The notes: generated by a model not told the origin, from the letters alone. A stretch of 64,000 nt of DNA from Flavobacterium lacustre (GCF_027474525.2 NZ_CP114882.2:248001-312000), one strand, 5' to 3'; positions 55,864-63,956 are shown, counted from the stretch's first letter. Program-made: numbers and translations.

Positions 55864-56643
55864 CTAGATCATCAAATTACACAAATCTTTTAGTGCTTCT
55901 ACCGTTTGCAAATCATCCGTCAAGGGTTCTAGAACTGCAACATGAACGGACAATCTTTTAGGTAATCCGCTATGAATAATTTTTGCGGCATCGACCAGTA
56001 ATCGTGTAGAAACCGTTTCAGTTAATCCTAATTCGGTTAGATTTCTGATTTTGTTTCCAATGGCAACTAGTTTCTTTGCCGTGTCGTGGTCAATTTGAGT
56101 TTCATTAACTAAAATATCGGTTTCAATTTTAGCCTCGGGATATTCAAATGAAACTGCAATAAAACGCTGACGAGTAGATGGTTTTAGTTCTTTAAAACCT
56201 CTTTGATAACCGGGATTAAAAGAAGCAACCAGCATAAAATCGTTATGTGCTTTTACGGTCTCACCTAATTTATCGATAAACAATTCGCGGCGGTGATCCG
56301 TCAAAGAGTGAATCGCAACAATCACATCGGGGCGGGCTTCTGCAACCTCATCCAGATAAATTATCGCTCCTTCTTTTACAGCAGTCGTCAACGGACCGTC
56401 AAGCCAAATGGTTTCAGCCCCTTTGATAATAAATCGTCCGATTAAATCGGTTGAAGAAGTTTCTTCATGACAACTGATAGTGATGATTTTTTTATCTAAT
56501 ATATGCGCCATATATTCCACAAAACGGGATTTTCCTGTGCCCGTTGGCCCTTTTAGCAAAAAAGGAATTTTATTTGCATAGGCGTGATTGAAGACCTCTA
56601 TTTCTTTGCCAACGGCATGATAGAATGGTGTGTTTTGTAACAT
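55864..56643 (-). CDS. norQ: MoxR-type AAA ATPase NorQ
   Basis: The 259-residue protein belongs to the CbbQ/NirQ/NorQ group. Walker A is GPTGTGKS (32-39), Walker B is IIYLDE with D98 and E99, and the sensor and Arg parts follow (VASFNPGY, STRQRFIAVSFEYP). It powers maturation of NorB together with NorD. It is 115 bp downstream of norB, with a possible weak terminator in between. Confidence 0.94.
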   Translation of the reverse strand: MLQNTPFYHAVGKEIEVFNHAYANKIPFLLKGPTGTGKSRFVEYMAHILDKKIITISCHEETSSTDLIGRFIIKGAETIWLDGPLTTAVKEGAIIYLDEVAEARPDVIVAIHSLTDHRRELFIDKLGETVKAHNDFMLVASFNPGYQRGFKELKPSTRQRFIAVSFEYPEAKIETDILVNETQIDHDTAKKLVAIGNKIRNLTELGLTETVSTRLLVDAAKIIHSGLPKRLSVHVAVLEPLTDDLQTVEALKDLCNLMI

Positions 56644-56664
56644 ATTTTTTTAATTTTAGAAAAA

Positions 56665-56735
56665 AACCAGCACACTGAAACTATTGTTTTTCTGGAAATG
56701 CAGTTCTAAAAAACTTTAATTAAAGCGTACTGGTT
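56665..56735 (-). terminator. Possible weak terminator between norB and norQ
   Basis: AACCAGCAC (56665-56673) can pair with GTACTGGTT (56727-56735) at 8 of 9 positions around a 53-nt loop, and on the minus strand T residues follow. The long loop makes it doubtful; partial termination would lower norQD relative to norCB. Confidence 0.35.
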
Positions 56736-56758
56736 CAAAAAAAAGGCGAATTAGTAAC

Positions 56759-58093
56759 TTATTTTATATCTAAAGCTTCATCTGTTGGTCTACCGTATTT
56801 AAAGAAATCATAAATAAAGAGACTTATTCCGGTGGTAAACATCGTGGCACAAATCAAAAGCACAACAAAGTGAATGCTGATTTCGTTTTGAACAACCATA
56901 AAATCCATTTTCATTTTACGTTCCATATAAACTTGTGCAACACCTGCCACTCCAAAAGCTACAGTCATTCCAAGCATTCCAATATTGGACAACCAAAATG
57001 CCATCATTCCTTGTGAGCTTTCGTAGCGTTTACGACCAGTTAAGTTAGGCAATGCATAACTAATCATAGCCAAAACAATCATTGCATAAGCTCCCCAAAA
57101 CGCATAATGTCCATGCATTGCGGTCACTAAAGTTCCATGTGTGTAAAGATTAGTTTGTGGTAATGTGTGTGCAAAACCAAGTAATCCTGCACCAACAAAA
57201 GAAACAATAGACGAACCAATAGTCCAGAATAAGGCAATTTTGTTCGGATGACTTTTTTCACCTTTTCGATACATATTCACCGCAAATAATGCCATCGCCA
57301 AGAACGCTAATGGTTCAAGAGCAGAGAAAATTCCCCCTACGATTAACCAAATTTTATTTACACCTATATAATAATAGTGATGTCCTGTCCCCAAAACTCC
57401 CGAAAGGAAAGTTAATCCAACAATTACGTACAACCATTTTTCGATAACTTCTCTGTCTACTCCGGTTAATTTGATTAATAAGAATGAAAGAATACCTCCC
57501 ATAATTAATTCCCAAACTCCCTCAACCCACAAGTGAACAACCCACCAACGGAAGAAGGAATCCATTACCTGACTGTCAAACCAAATCATTCCGGGAATAT
57601 AAAGTAAGGCAGCAAAAAGCAATCCCATGGATAAAACTAAAGCTGTAGTGGTTTGACGCTTTCCTTTGAAAAGTGTTCCTAAAATTAAACCTAGAAAAAG
57701 CAATACGTTTACAACAACGAGATAATCTAATTCTCTTGGAATTTCAAGAAATTTTCTGCCTTCCCAGTGGTTAAAGTGAAAGCCAACAACGGCAACAACA
57801 CCTACTATTGCTAATGATATCAACTGAACATATGCCCATTTTACGCTGATTAATTCGCGTTGTGCTTCCTCGGGAATGATGTAATAGGCAGCACCCATAA
57901 AACCGGTTAACAACCAAACTACCAGCAAATTGGTATGAACGGCTCGCGCCACATTAAAAGGAATAACATCATGTAATGCCTGAATTCCTATTCGGTCAAA
58001 GCCCATAATAAAGCCATAAATAATTTGCAGAGAGAACAAAAGCATACACAATGCAAAAAACCAATAGGCTACTTTTTGTGATTTATATTTCAT
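56759..58093 (-). CDS. norB: Nitric oxide reductase large subunit (cNor type)
   Basis: NorB reduces two NO to N2O in the cytoplasmic membrane. The 444-residue product has 12 helices. Low-spin haem ligands are H53 (AVHTNLLVVW) and H329; the high-spin haem ligand is H327 (AMHGHYAFWGAY); FeB ligands are H187, H238, H239 and E191 or E195 (VVHLWVEGVWELIMGG and GTGHHYYYIG). The Glu residues mark it as Nor rather than oxidase. It lacks the N-terminal extension of quinol Nor, fitting its separate norC. Confidence 0.96.
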   Translation of the reverse strand: MKYKSQKVAYWFFALCMLLFSLQIIYGFIMGFDRIGIQALHDVIPFNVARAVHTNLLVVWLLTGFMGAAYYIIPEEAQRELISVKWAYVQLISLAIVGVVAVVGFHFNHWEGRKFLEIPRELDYLVVVNVLLFLGLILGTLFKGKRQTTTALVLSMGLLFAALLYIPGMIWFDSQVMDSFFRWWVVHLWVEGVWELIMGGILSFLLIKLTGVDREVIEKWLYVIVGLTFLSGVLGTGHHYYYIGVNKIWLIVGGIFSALEPLAFLAMALFAVNMYRKGEKSHPNKIALFWTIGSSIVSFVGAGLLGFAHTLPQTNLYTHGTLVTAMHGHYAFWGAYAMIVLAMISYALPNLTGRKRYESSQGMMAFWLSNIGMLGMTVAFGVAGVAQVYMERKMKMDFMVVQNEISIHFVVLLICATMFTTGISLFIYDFFKYGRPTDEALDIK

Positions 58094-58199
58094 TTTTGTA
58101 AATTTTATTTGTTGAATGTCAAAAATGTTATCGCCTTTTTATTTATTGGTGTTTGCATACGCAAACTTCTAGTTTTTGGCGATTTCATAATACGTTATT
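58094..58199 (-). other. norC-norB intergenic RNA structure
   Basis: The 106-bp gap holds nested inverted repeats: ATCGCC (58130-58135) with GGCGAT (58178-58183), enclosing GTTTGC (58151-58156) with GCAAAC (58161-58166). In the norCB transcript this would fold into a two-part hairpin without a T-run, so it is more likely an mRNA stability or processing element than a terminator. Confidence 0.55.
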
Positions 58200-58634
58200 T
58201 TAATTATTTGCTTTAGATAAAGGTGAAACCACTCGGTCAAAACCGTTTAAATCAATTTTTCCAACCCATTTTAAGTAGGCAACTACAGCATCGGCATCTT
58301 TTTCATTCATGTTATAAACAACCATTTTTCGTCCATTTGGAGCCCATGGAACCGGCGACATCAAAACAGCCTTGATATAACCTTCTCCACGACGGTCAAT
58401 TACTTTTGTCAATTCAGGAGCATAATAACCTCCCTCTCCCATAATGGTATGACATCCCATACAGTTATTGGTTTCCCAAATTTCTTTTCCCCGAACTACA
58501 TTTTTATCAATCTTGGTGTAATTCGTTTGATCATTTCTGGGCATGAACGAATAAATGGTCAATCCGATAAAGATTAGAAAGGTGACCAATGTTCCTCCCA
58601 AAAAAAATGCTCTTGCTTGTGATTTTGAAAGCAT
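58200..58634 (-). CDS. norC: Nitric oxide reductase cytochrome c subunit
   Basis: The 144-residue subunit accepts electrons for NorB. One N-terminal membrane anchor (about 10-30) leads to a periplasmic cytochrome domain with CMGCH (C58, C61, H62) and the NorC block GEGGYYAPELTKV; the sixth ligand is a Met in GRKMVVYNMNE. It is the first gene of the nor operon and follows the 28-bp palindrome. Confidence 0.95.
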   Translation of the reverse strand: MLSKSQARAFFLGGTLVTFLIFIGLTIYSFMPRNDQTNYTKIDKNVVRGKEIWETNNCMGCHTIMGEGGYYAPELTKVIDRRGEGYIKAVLMSPVPWAPNGRKMVVYNMNEKDADAVVAYLKWVGKIDLNGFDRVVSPLSKANN

Positions 58635-58675
58635 AAGTATCCGTTTTTGTTAGTTAATAAAATTACTTGATTTTC

Positions 58676-58703
58676 AAATAAAAGATAAATTTGTCTTTTA
58701 TTT
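58676..58703 (-). promoter_or_regulatory. Palindromic operator of norC
   Basis: AAATAAAAGA (58676-58685) and TCTTTTATTT (58694-58703) are perfect inverted repeats around 8 bp. The centre is 55.5 bp from the norC ATG and 28 bp upstream of a -7-like box TAATTTTA (58658-58665, minus), so a bound regulator would cover the -33 region. Confidence 0.8.
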
Positions 58704-58863
58704 ATTTGATGCAAATTAAAGTTTAAAAAAATGGAGGAAACATGATAAAAATCAGTTTTTAAATATTTTTTTAATCGTAAAATTATAGTCAGGAAAAAAG
58801 GTCCAAAAAAAAACACATCTCCCTGATAACGATACATTTAAAAATAAAATAAATTTAAATATT

Positions 58864-58891
58864 TAATTTCGGATAATTTTGTCTTTTATTT
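58864..58891 (+). promoter_or_regulatory. Half-conserved operator at the ric promoter
   Basis: GATAATTTTGTCTTTTATTT (58872-58891) equals the norC site GATAAATTTGTCTTTTATTT at 19 of 20 positions. Only the right arm and the last GA of the left arm are kept. It overlaps the ric -33 box, and its centre is 29 bp upstream of the -7 box centre, as at norC. Confidence 0.68.
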
Positions 58892-58910
58892 AAAATAATG
58901 ATTATTTTTG
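58878..58910 (+). promoter_or_regulatory. Promoter of ric
   Basis: TTTG (58878-58881), a 21-nt spacer and TATTTTTG (58903-58910) match both Bacteroidetes promoter boxes. The transcript would begin near 58917, 25 nt before the ATG. Confidence 0.7.
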
Positions 58911-58941
58911 TACCATAAATTTTAAATAAAAAACAAATAAT

Positions 58942-59673
58942 ATGGAAGTTTTAGAAAAAATAACTATCGGAGAATATGTGGCTAAAGATTTCAGAACAGC
59001 AGCCATTTTTTCAAAATACGGCATCGATTTTTGTTGTAAAGGGAATAGAACTATTGCAGAAGCTTGTGATAAAAAAGACATCGATACCAACCAATTGATG
59101 AAACAGTTAAACACTGTTTTAAAAACTAAAGATGATAATAGTATCGATTTTAAATCATGGCCTTTAGATTTATTGGCGAATTACATTGAGAAAAAACATC
59201 ACCGTTATGTGGAAGAAAAAACACAAGTTATTCTTCCTTTTTTAGACAAATTAGGTAAGGTTCACGGAGCAGGTCATCCTGAATTATTCGAAATTAATGA
59301 ACTTTTTAAAGGTTGCGCCGGTGAACTTGCACAGCACATGAAAAAAGAAGAACTGATTTTGTTTCCTTTCGTAAAAAAAATGGTAGCAGCATCTCTTACA
59401 GATGAATTAATAGTTCAACCTCATTTTGGAACAGTGCAAAATCCTATTGCCATGATGATGGAAGAACATGATAATGAAGGAGAACGTTTCCGTAAAATTG
59501 CCTTACTAACCAATAATTATACGCCACCGGCAGATGCTTGTAATACGTATCGTGTGACTTTTTCCATGTTAGAAGAATTTGAGCAGGATTTACACAAACA
59601 CATTCATTTAGAAAACAACATCTTGTTTCCAAAAGCGGCAGCATTAGAAAAAGAATTTTCAGCACAAGAATAA
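58942..59673 (+). CDS. ric: Iron-sulfur cluster repair di-iron protein (RIC/YtfE/ScdA)
   Basis: The 243-residue protein repairs iron centres after NO or oxidative damage. The N-terminal ScdA domain (1-60) has KYGIDFCCKGNRTI with C31 and C32. The C-terminal hemerythrin-like domain holds the di-iron site on His/Glu pairs seen in EKKHHRYVEE, HMKKEELILFP, EEHDNEGERF and HKHIHLENNILFP. It is divergent from norC and shares its operator half-site, which fits NO induction. Confidence 0.94.
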   Translation: MEVLEKITIGEYVAKDFRTAAIFSKYGIDFCCKGNRTIAEACDKKDIDTNQLMKQLNTVLKTKDDNSIDFKSWPLDLLANYIEKKHHRYVEEKTQVILPFLDKLGKVHGAGHPELFEINELFKGCAGELAQHMKKEELILFPFVKKMVAASLTDELIVQPHFGTVQNPIAMMMEEHDNEGERFRKIALLTNNYTPPADACNTYRVTFSMLEEFEQDLHKHIHLENNILFPKAAALEKEFSAQE

Positions 59674-59712
59674 AAAAGAACCAAATAATTTAACCTTAAC
59701 TCATCAAATGCT

Positions 59713-61824
59713 ATGGAAAAATATGTTATCAAAAGAAACGGGGAATACAAACCTTTTGAACCTTTTAAAATAAAAGATGCTATTGAAAAAAGCTTCTTAA
59801 GTGTTTCCATAGCAATTGATGAATCTGTTTTTGAAAATATTATTACCGACTTACAGACCAAAGAAACTTGGGCTGTAGAAGAAATTCAGGATTTAATTGA
59901 GAAAAATCTTTTTGAAAAACAGTATTTTGAAGTCATGCGTTCTTTTATGCTGTTTCGACATACCCGTAAATTACAACGCGAGCATATTCATGGTTTAAAT
60001 GAAGACACCACTTATGTTGACAGCACACAAACTATCGAAGAGTATATAGAACAAACGGATTGGCGCATCAATGCCAATGCGAATACCTCGTACTCTAATG
60101 CCGGATTAGTCAACAATGTTGCCGGAAAAATAATTGCCAATTATTGGTTGGATAAAGTCTATACTAAAGAAGAAGGTTACGCGCACCGCAATGGAGACAT
60201 TCACATTCACGATTTAGATTGTTTGACAGGATATTGTGCGGGCTGGAGTTTGCGTGTTTTACTCAACGAAGGATTTAACGGCATCCGCGGACGTGTAGAA
60301 AGCAAAGCACCCTCTCATTTTAGAGAAGCTTTGGGACAAATGGCAAATTTTCTCGGAATTTTACAAAGCGAATGGGCCGGAGCACAAGCCTTCAGTTCTT
60401 TCGATACGTATTTAGCTCCATATGTTTTCAAGGATGATTTATCTTTTGATGATGTGTTGAAAGCCGTTAGAAGTTTCGTTTATAATCTAAATGTTCCTGC
60501 ACGCTGGGGACAATCTCCTTTCACGAATATCACATTAGACTGGGTGGTTCCGGAAGATTTAAAAACTCAGATTCCAACGAAAAACGACCTACATTTTTTC
60601 GAAAATAATTTTCAATATGATCTTTTACTAAGAGCGCAAGAACGCGGGGTTTCTAAACTGACCGATTTGCGTTACGAACATTTTCAAAAAGAGATGAACC
60701 TCATCAACAAAGCCTATTATACTGTAATGACCGAAGGCGATGCTAATGGACAACCGTTTACGTTCCCAATTCCAACGGTGAATATTACCGAAGAATTTGA
60801 CTGGGACGGAGAAAATACCGACTTGCTTTTTGAAAATACGGCTAAAATTGGTTCTTCTTATTTCCAAAATTTCATCGGAAGTCAATATGTATTAGATGAA
60901 AACGGCAATAAAGAAGAAAATCCAAATGCTTATAAACCCAATGCGGTGCGTAGTATGTGCTGTCGTTTACAACTGGATTTACGGGAATTATTAAAACGCG
61001 GAAACGGACTTTTTGGTAGTGCCGAAATGACGGGAAGCATTGGTGTAGTAACCATTAATATGGCACGTTTGGGATATTTATTCAAAGGAAATAAAACCGA
61101 ATTATTCGCGCAATTAGACAAATTATTATACATTTCTAAATCAACTTTAGAGAAAAAACGGGTGTTTATTCAGGAAATGTATGACCGAGGTTTGTATCCG
61201 TACACCAAACGCTATTTGCAACATTTTAGAAACCACTTTTCTACTATTGGTGTAAACGGAATGAACGAAATGATTGTGAATTTTACCGAAAATAAGGATG
61301 TAATTACCTCTAATTCCGGAATCGAATTTGCCTCCGAAATTCTGGATCATATTCGCAACCGAATGAAAGAATTTCAAGAAGCCACTGGAAATTTATACAA
61401 TCTTGAAGCCACTCCTGCCGAAGGAACTACATACCGTTTTGCCAAAGAAGATAAAAAACGCTTTGCAGATATCATTCAGGCTGGACAAGAAGAAAATATT
61501 TATTACACAAATAGCTCCCAAATTCCGGTGGACCACACAGAAGATCCTTTTGAAGCCTTATATCTACAAGACGAATTGCAATGTAAATATACCGGAGGAA
61601 CAGTTTTACACTTATACATGAGCGAAAAAATCAGCTCTCCCGAAGCCTGCAAACAATTTGTTAAGAAAGTAATATCGAATTTTAAATTACCTTACATCAC
61701 TGTTACACCAGTATTTAGCGTATGCCCCGTTCACGGTTATCTAAATGGAGAACACGAATATTGTCCAAAATGTGATGATGCTATTATTGAAGAAAATCAA
61801 AAAAGTTTAAAGTTGAGCAACTAA
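59713..61824 (+). CDS. nrdD: Anaerobic ribonucleoside-triphosphate reductase, main body without the radical loop
   Basis: The 703-residue protein has an N-terminal ATP-cone (1 to about 90, KYVIKRNGEYKPFEPFKI) and the ten-stranded barrel of class III reductases, with RSMCCRLQLDLRELLKRG and GSIGVVTINMARLGYLF. The C-terminal zinc ribbon is CPVHGY with CPKCDD. The protein then stops, so the usual glycyl-radical segment is missing; it is encoded by the next small ORF in the same frame after three TAA stops. It makes dNTPs without oxygen. Confidence 0.93.
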   Translation: MEKYVIKRNGEYKPFEPFKIKDAIEKSFLSVSIAIDESVFENIITDLQTKETWAVEEIQDLIEKNLFEKQYFEVMRSFMLFRHTRKLQREHIHGLNEDTTYVDSTQTIEEYIEQTDWRINANANTSYSNAGLVNNVAGKIIANYWLDKVYTKEEGYAHRNGDIHIHDLDCLTGYCAGWSLRVLLNEGFNGIRGRVESKAPSHFREALGQMANFLGILQSEWAGAQAFSSFDTYLAPYVFKDDLSFDDVLKAVRSFVYNLNVPARWGQSPFTNITLDWVVPEDLKTQIPTKNDLHFFENNFQYDLLLRAQERGVSKLTDLRYEHFQKEMNLINKAYYTVMTEGDANGQPFTFPIPTVNITEEFDWDGENTDLLFENTAKIGSSYFQNFIGSQYVLDENGNKEENPNAYKPNAVRSMCCRLQLDLRELLKRGNGLFGSAEMTGSIGVVTINMARLGYLFKGNKTELFAQLDKLLYISKSTLEKKRVFIQEMYDRGLYPYTKRYLQHFRNHFSTIGVNGMNEMIVNFTENKDVITSNSGIEFASEILDHIRNRMKEFQEATGNLYNLEATPAEGTTYRFAKEDKKRFADIIQAGQEENIYYTNSSQIPVDHTEDPFEALYLQDELQCKYTGGTVLHLYMSEKISSPEACKQFVKKVISNFKLPYITVTPVFSVCPVHGYLNGEHEYCPKCDDAIIEENQKSLKLSN

Positions 61825-61863
61825 ACTTTAAATAATAAACTATAAACCTTAAAACTATAAAAT

Positions 61864-62028
61864 ATGAAAGTAACCACAAACCCAATTCTAGAACAGAAAC
61901 AACATTTAAGAACTAAATGTTTGGTTTACACCCGCGTGATGGGCTATCACAGACCTGTAGAGAGTTTCAATATTGGAAAAAAAGGAGAACACAGACAACG
62001 CACCCACTTCAATGAAGGAAAATGTTAG
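61864..62028 (+). CDS. Separate glycyl-radical domain of anaerobic ribonucleotide reductase
   Basis: This 54-residue ORF has its own ATG. YTRVMGYHRPVESFNIGKK (22-40) is the C-terminal radical hairpin of NrdD, with G27 the expected radical glycine; the following GEHRQRTHF matches the end of normal NrdD. It lies 39 bp after the nrdD stop and overlaps nrdG by 17 bp. It should bind the NrdD body and receive the radical from NrdG. The alternative, a degenerate remnant of nrdD, is less likely because the key residues are intact. Confidence 0.85.
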   Translation: MKVTTNPILEQKQHLRTKCLVYTRVMGYHRPVESFNIGKKGEHRQRTHFNEGKC

Positions 62029-62701
62029 TACTCCCATTTACAGCATAACACCTTTTACTTTATTAGATTATGCGCATAAATCAGCCTGCATTCTTTGGTT
62101 TGCAGGCTGTAATATGCGTTGTTTATATTGCTACAATCCCGAAATCGTGTTGGGAAAAGGAACTATTTCTTTCGAAAAAGTACTTGCTTTTCTTCAAACC
62201 CGAAAAAACTTATTGGATGCAGTCGTTTTTAGCGGTGGCGAATGCTTGCTTCATAAAAACATTCAGGAACTGATTGCTACAGTAAAAAAAATGGGATTCT
62301 TAGTCAAAATTGATACTAACGGTTCCAAACCAAAAATTTTGCAAGAGCTGATTGACCAACACTTGATTGATTACGTAGCTTTAGATTTTAAAGCACTACC
62401 GGCACATTTCAAAAAAATAACAGAATCGAAGCTTTTTCAACCTTTTGAGAAATCCTTACATTTACTGCTCGAAAGCCAAGTTCCTTTTGAAGTTCGTACC
62501 ACAGTTCATTCTGATTTAATCAATGAAAATGATGCCCGCCTGATGATTGACTATTTAGAAACCAAGCAGTACATTGGGGATTATTACTTTCAATATTTTA
62601 TGAATGGTGTTAAAACAATAGGTAAATTAGGATATTCTAGCCGAGTATTGGAACGAGAAACACTTTCGACATCAAAAATTAAAGTTCATTTTAGAGGGTA
62701 A
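62012..62701 (+). CDS. nrdG: Anaerobic ribonucleotide reductase activating protein, radical SAM
   Basis: The 229-residue activase uses SAM and a [4Fe-4S] cluster to make the glycyl radical. The cluster motif is CNMRCLYC with C33, C37 and C40. Further radical-SAM parts are VVFSGGECLLH and KIDTNGSKP. ATG 62012 gives a 17-bp overlap with the radical-domain ORF and implies coupled translation; an in-frame TTG at 61973 would add 13 residues and a longer overlap and is less likely. Confidence 0.92.
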   Translation: MKENVSTPIYSITPFTLLDYAHKSACILWFAGCNMRCLYCYNPEIVLGKGTISFEKVLAFLQTRKNLLDAVVFSGGECLLHKNIQELIATVKKMGFLVKIDTNGSKPKILQELIDQHLIDYVALDFKALPAHFKKITESKLFQPFEKSLHLLLESQVPFEVRTTVHSDLINENDARLMIDYLETKQYIGDYYFQYFMNGVKTIGKLGYSSRVLERETLSTSKIKVHFRG

Positions 62702-62703
62702 TT

Positions 62704-63936
62704 ATGAAAAAGAGCTGGTTATTGATTTGTTTTATTAATTTTTTCATTGCTGCTCTCATGGGACTTTTGCTCCGTTTGATGTATGTAGCTCCGGTCGAAA
62801 GAATTAATTTTCAATTCTTATTGCATGGTCATTCTCATGTAGCGATGTTGGGTTGGGTGTATTTGATGTTATACTGCTTTATTTTTCATTTTTTTATTCC
62901 CAAAGAAGCGCAACAAAAACCCATTTACAACCGATTATTTTGGATTACTGAATTTGCGGTAGTCGGCATGATGATTCGGTTTCCGATGGAAGGATACGCT
63001 TTATTTTCGATTGCTTTTTCAACCTTACACATTTTTTGCAGTTACTGTTTCTGTTGGTTAGTTTGGAAGGATTCCAAGCCCGCTTCCGTTCCCGAAAAAC
63101 AGTTGTTGCAAACCGCTTTATTGTTTATGATTCTATCCACAATAGGCGTTTGGTGTTTAGGTCCTGTTGTAGGATTGTTGGGCAAAGCGAGTCCTTTTTA
63201 TCAAATTGCGATTCAATTCTTCTTGCATTTTCAATTTAACGGTTGGTTTTTAATTGCCATTTTAGCTTTGTTTTTTCATCAGATAAAAGCTGAAATCAAT
63301 GCAAACCAGTTTCGTTTATTTTACTTTTTACTCGTTACCGCAACGATTTTAACCTTGGCTTTGCCAGTAAGCTGGTATGTGTCAAATCCCATTTTTTATT
63401 GGATAAACAGTTTAGGCGTTATACTGCAACTGTTATCTTTTTTAGTATTTATAAAACTTATTCGCCCTCATTTCTCTTCCTTCTTTATTCGTTTAAAAAA
63501 AATGGAGAAAACCGTTTATGGTTTTGCAATAGGATCATTGACCATAAAAGTCGGAATACAATTAGTCGTTTTACTACCCGGATTGGGTCAAATTTCACAT
63601 CAAATCCGGAATTTTGTAATTGGTTACATTCATTTATGCATGTTGGGCATTATTACAGGTTTTTTATTGGGGTTTGCATTGCAAAATACTTTTGTAAACA
63701 GCAAAAACATTTTAGTGAGCTGGGGATTAAAAGTATTTTTATTTGGATTTATTGTAACAGAATTCCTTTTATTTCTTCAAGGAATCTATCTGTTTTTGAA
63801 CCAAGGAGCATTACCGCTGTATCAGCAATACCTATTTTTGGCGAGTATAGGCTTGCCACTTGGGCTTTTGCTTATGGCAATTGGGATTAATGGTAAACAG
63901 TCCCATTTTTCTGACGAAATAATTACCATAGAATGA
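62704..63936 (+). CDS. 12-helix membrane protein, putative haem-binding NnrS/oxidase-subunit-I-like
   Basis: The 410-residue protein has 12 predicted helices and starts 2 bp after nrdG. Histidines lie in helix 2 (LLHGHSHVAMLGW, H41, H43, H45), helix 6 (FFLHFQFNGW, H175) and helix 10 (GYIHLCMLGIITGF, H310). This layout resembles haem-copper oxidases and NnrS, where helix 2 and 10 His hold haem, but the helix 7 His pair of a catalytic site is missing. The context suggests an NO-related haem protein; the exact family is uncertain. Confidence 0.68.
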   Translation: MKKSWLLICFINFFIAALMGLLLRLMYVAPVERINFQFLLHGHSHVAMLGWVYLMLYCFIFHFFIPKEAQQKPIYNRLFWITEFAVVGMMIRFPMEGYALFSIAFSTLHIFCSYCFCWLVWKDSKPASVPEKQLLQTALLFMILSTIGVWCLGPVVGLLGKASPFYQIAIQFFLHFQFNGWFLIAILALFFHQIKAEINANQFRLFYFLLVTATILTLALPVSWYVSNPIFYWINSLGVILQLLSFLVFIKLIRPHFSSFFIRLKKMEKTVYGFAIGSLTIKVGIQLVVLLPGLGQISHQIRNFVIGYIHLCMLGIITGFLLGFALQNTFVNSKNILVSWGLKVFLFGFIVTEFLLFLQGIYLFLNQGALPLYQQYLFLASIGLPLGLLLMAIGINGKQSHFSDEIITIE

Positions 63937-63948
63937 AACTAATTTCAA

Positions 63949-63956
63949 TAATTTTG
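63949..63956 (+). promoter_or_regulatory. Possible -7 box of the Rrf2 gene
   Basis: TAATTTTG matches TAnnTTTG and lies 14 bp before the ATG at 63971. No TTTG -33 box is seen at the expected distance. Confidence 0.45.

Larger units (their letters stand above)
58635..58941. other. Divergent norC-ric control region
   Basis: The 307-bp AT-rich region carries no supported ORF. It contains the norC palindrome (58676-58703), the ric half-site (58864-58891) and the ric promoter (58878-58910). The middle part (about 58710-58855) shows nothing recognisable. Confidence 0.75.

Noticed and set aside
58710..58760. AGGAGG-like sequence GGAGGAAACATG on the plus strand near 58735
   Set aside because: The ATG opens a frame of only six codons, so the match is chance.
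52156..58891. Canonical FNR boxes in the nir/nor control regions
   Set aside because: No TTGAT-N4-ATCAA or close variant was found at these promoters; the shared palindrome has different arms.
61825..61863. Frameshift or sequencing error as the cause of the split nrdD
   Set aside because: Both parts are in the same frame and three TAA codons lie between them, with an A-rich start context before the second ATG; a single error cannot explain this.
63399..63890. 163-codon frame inside the 12-helix protein gene
   Set aside because: It is an alternative frame of the long membrane-protein gene; its Ser/Asn/Ile-rich product has no recognisable features.
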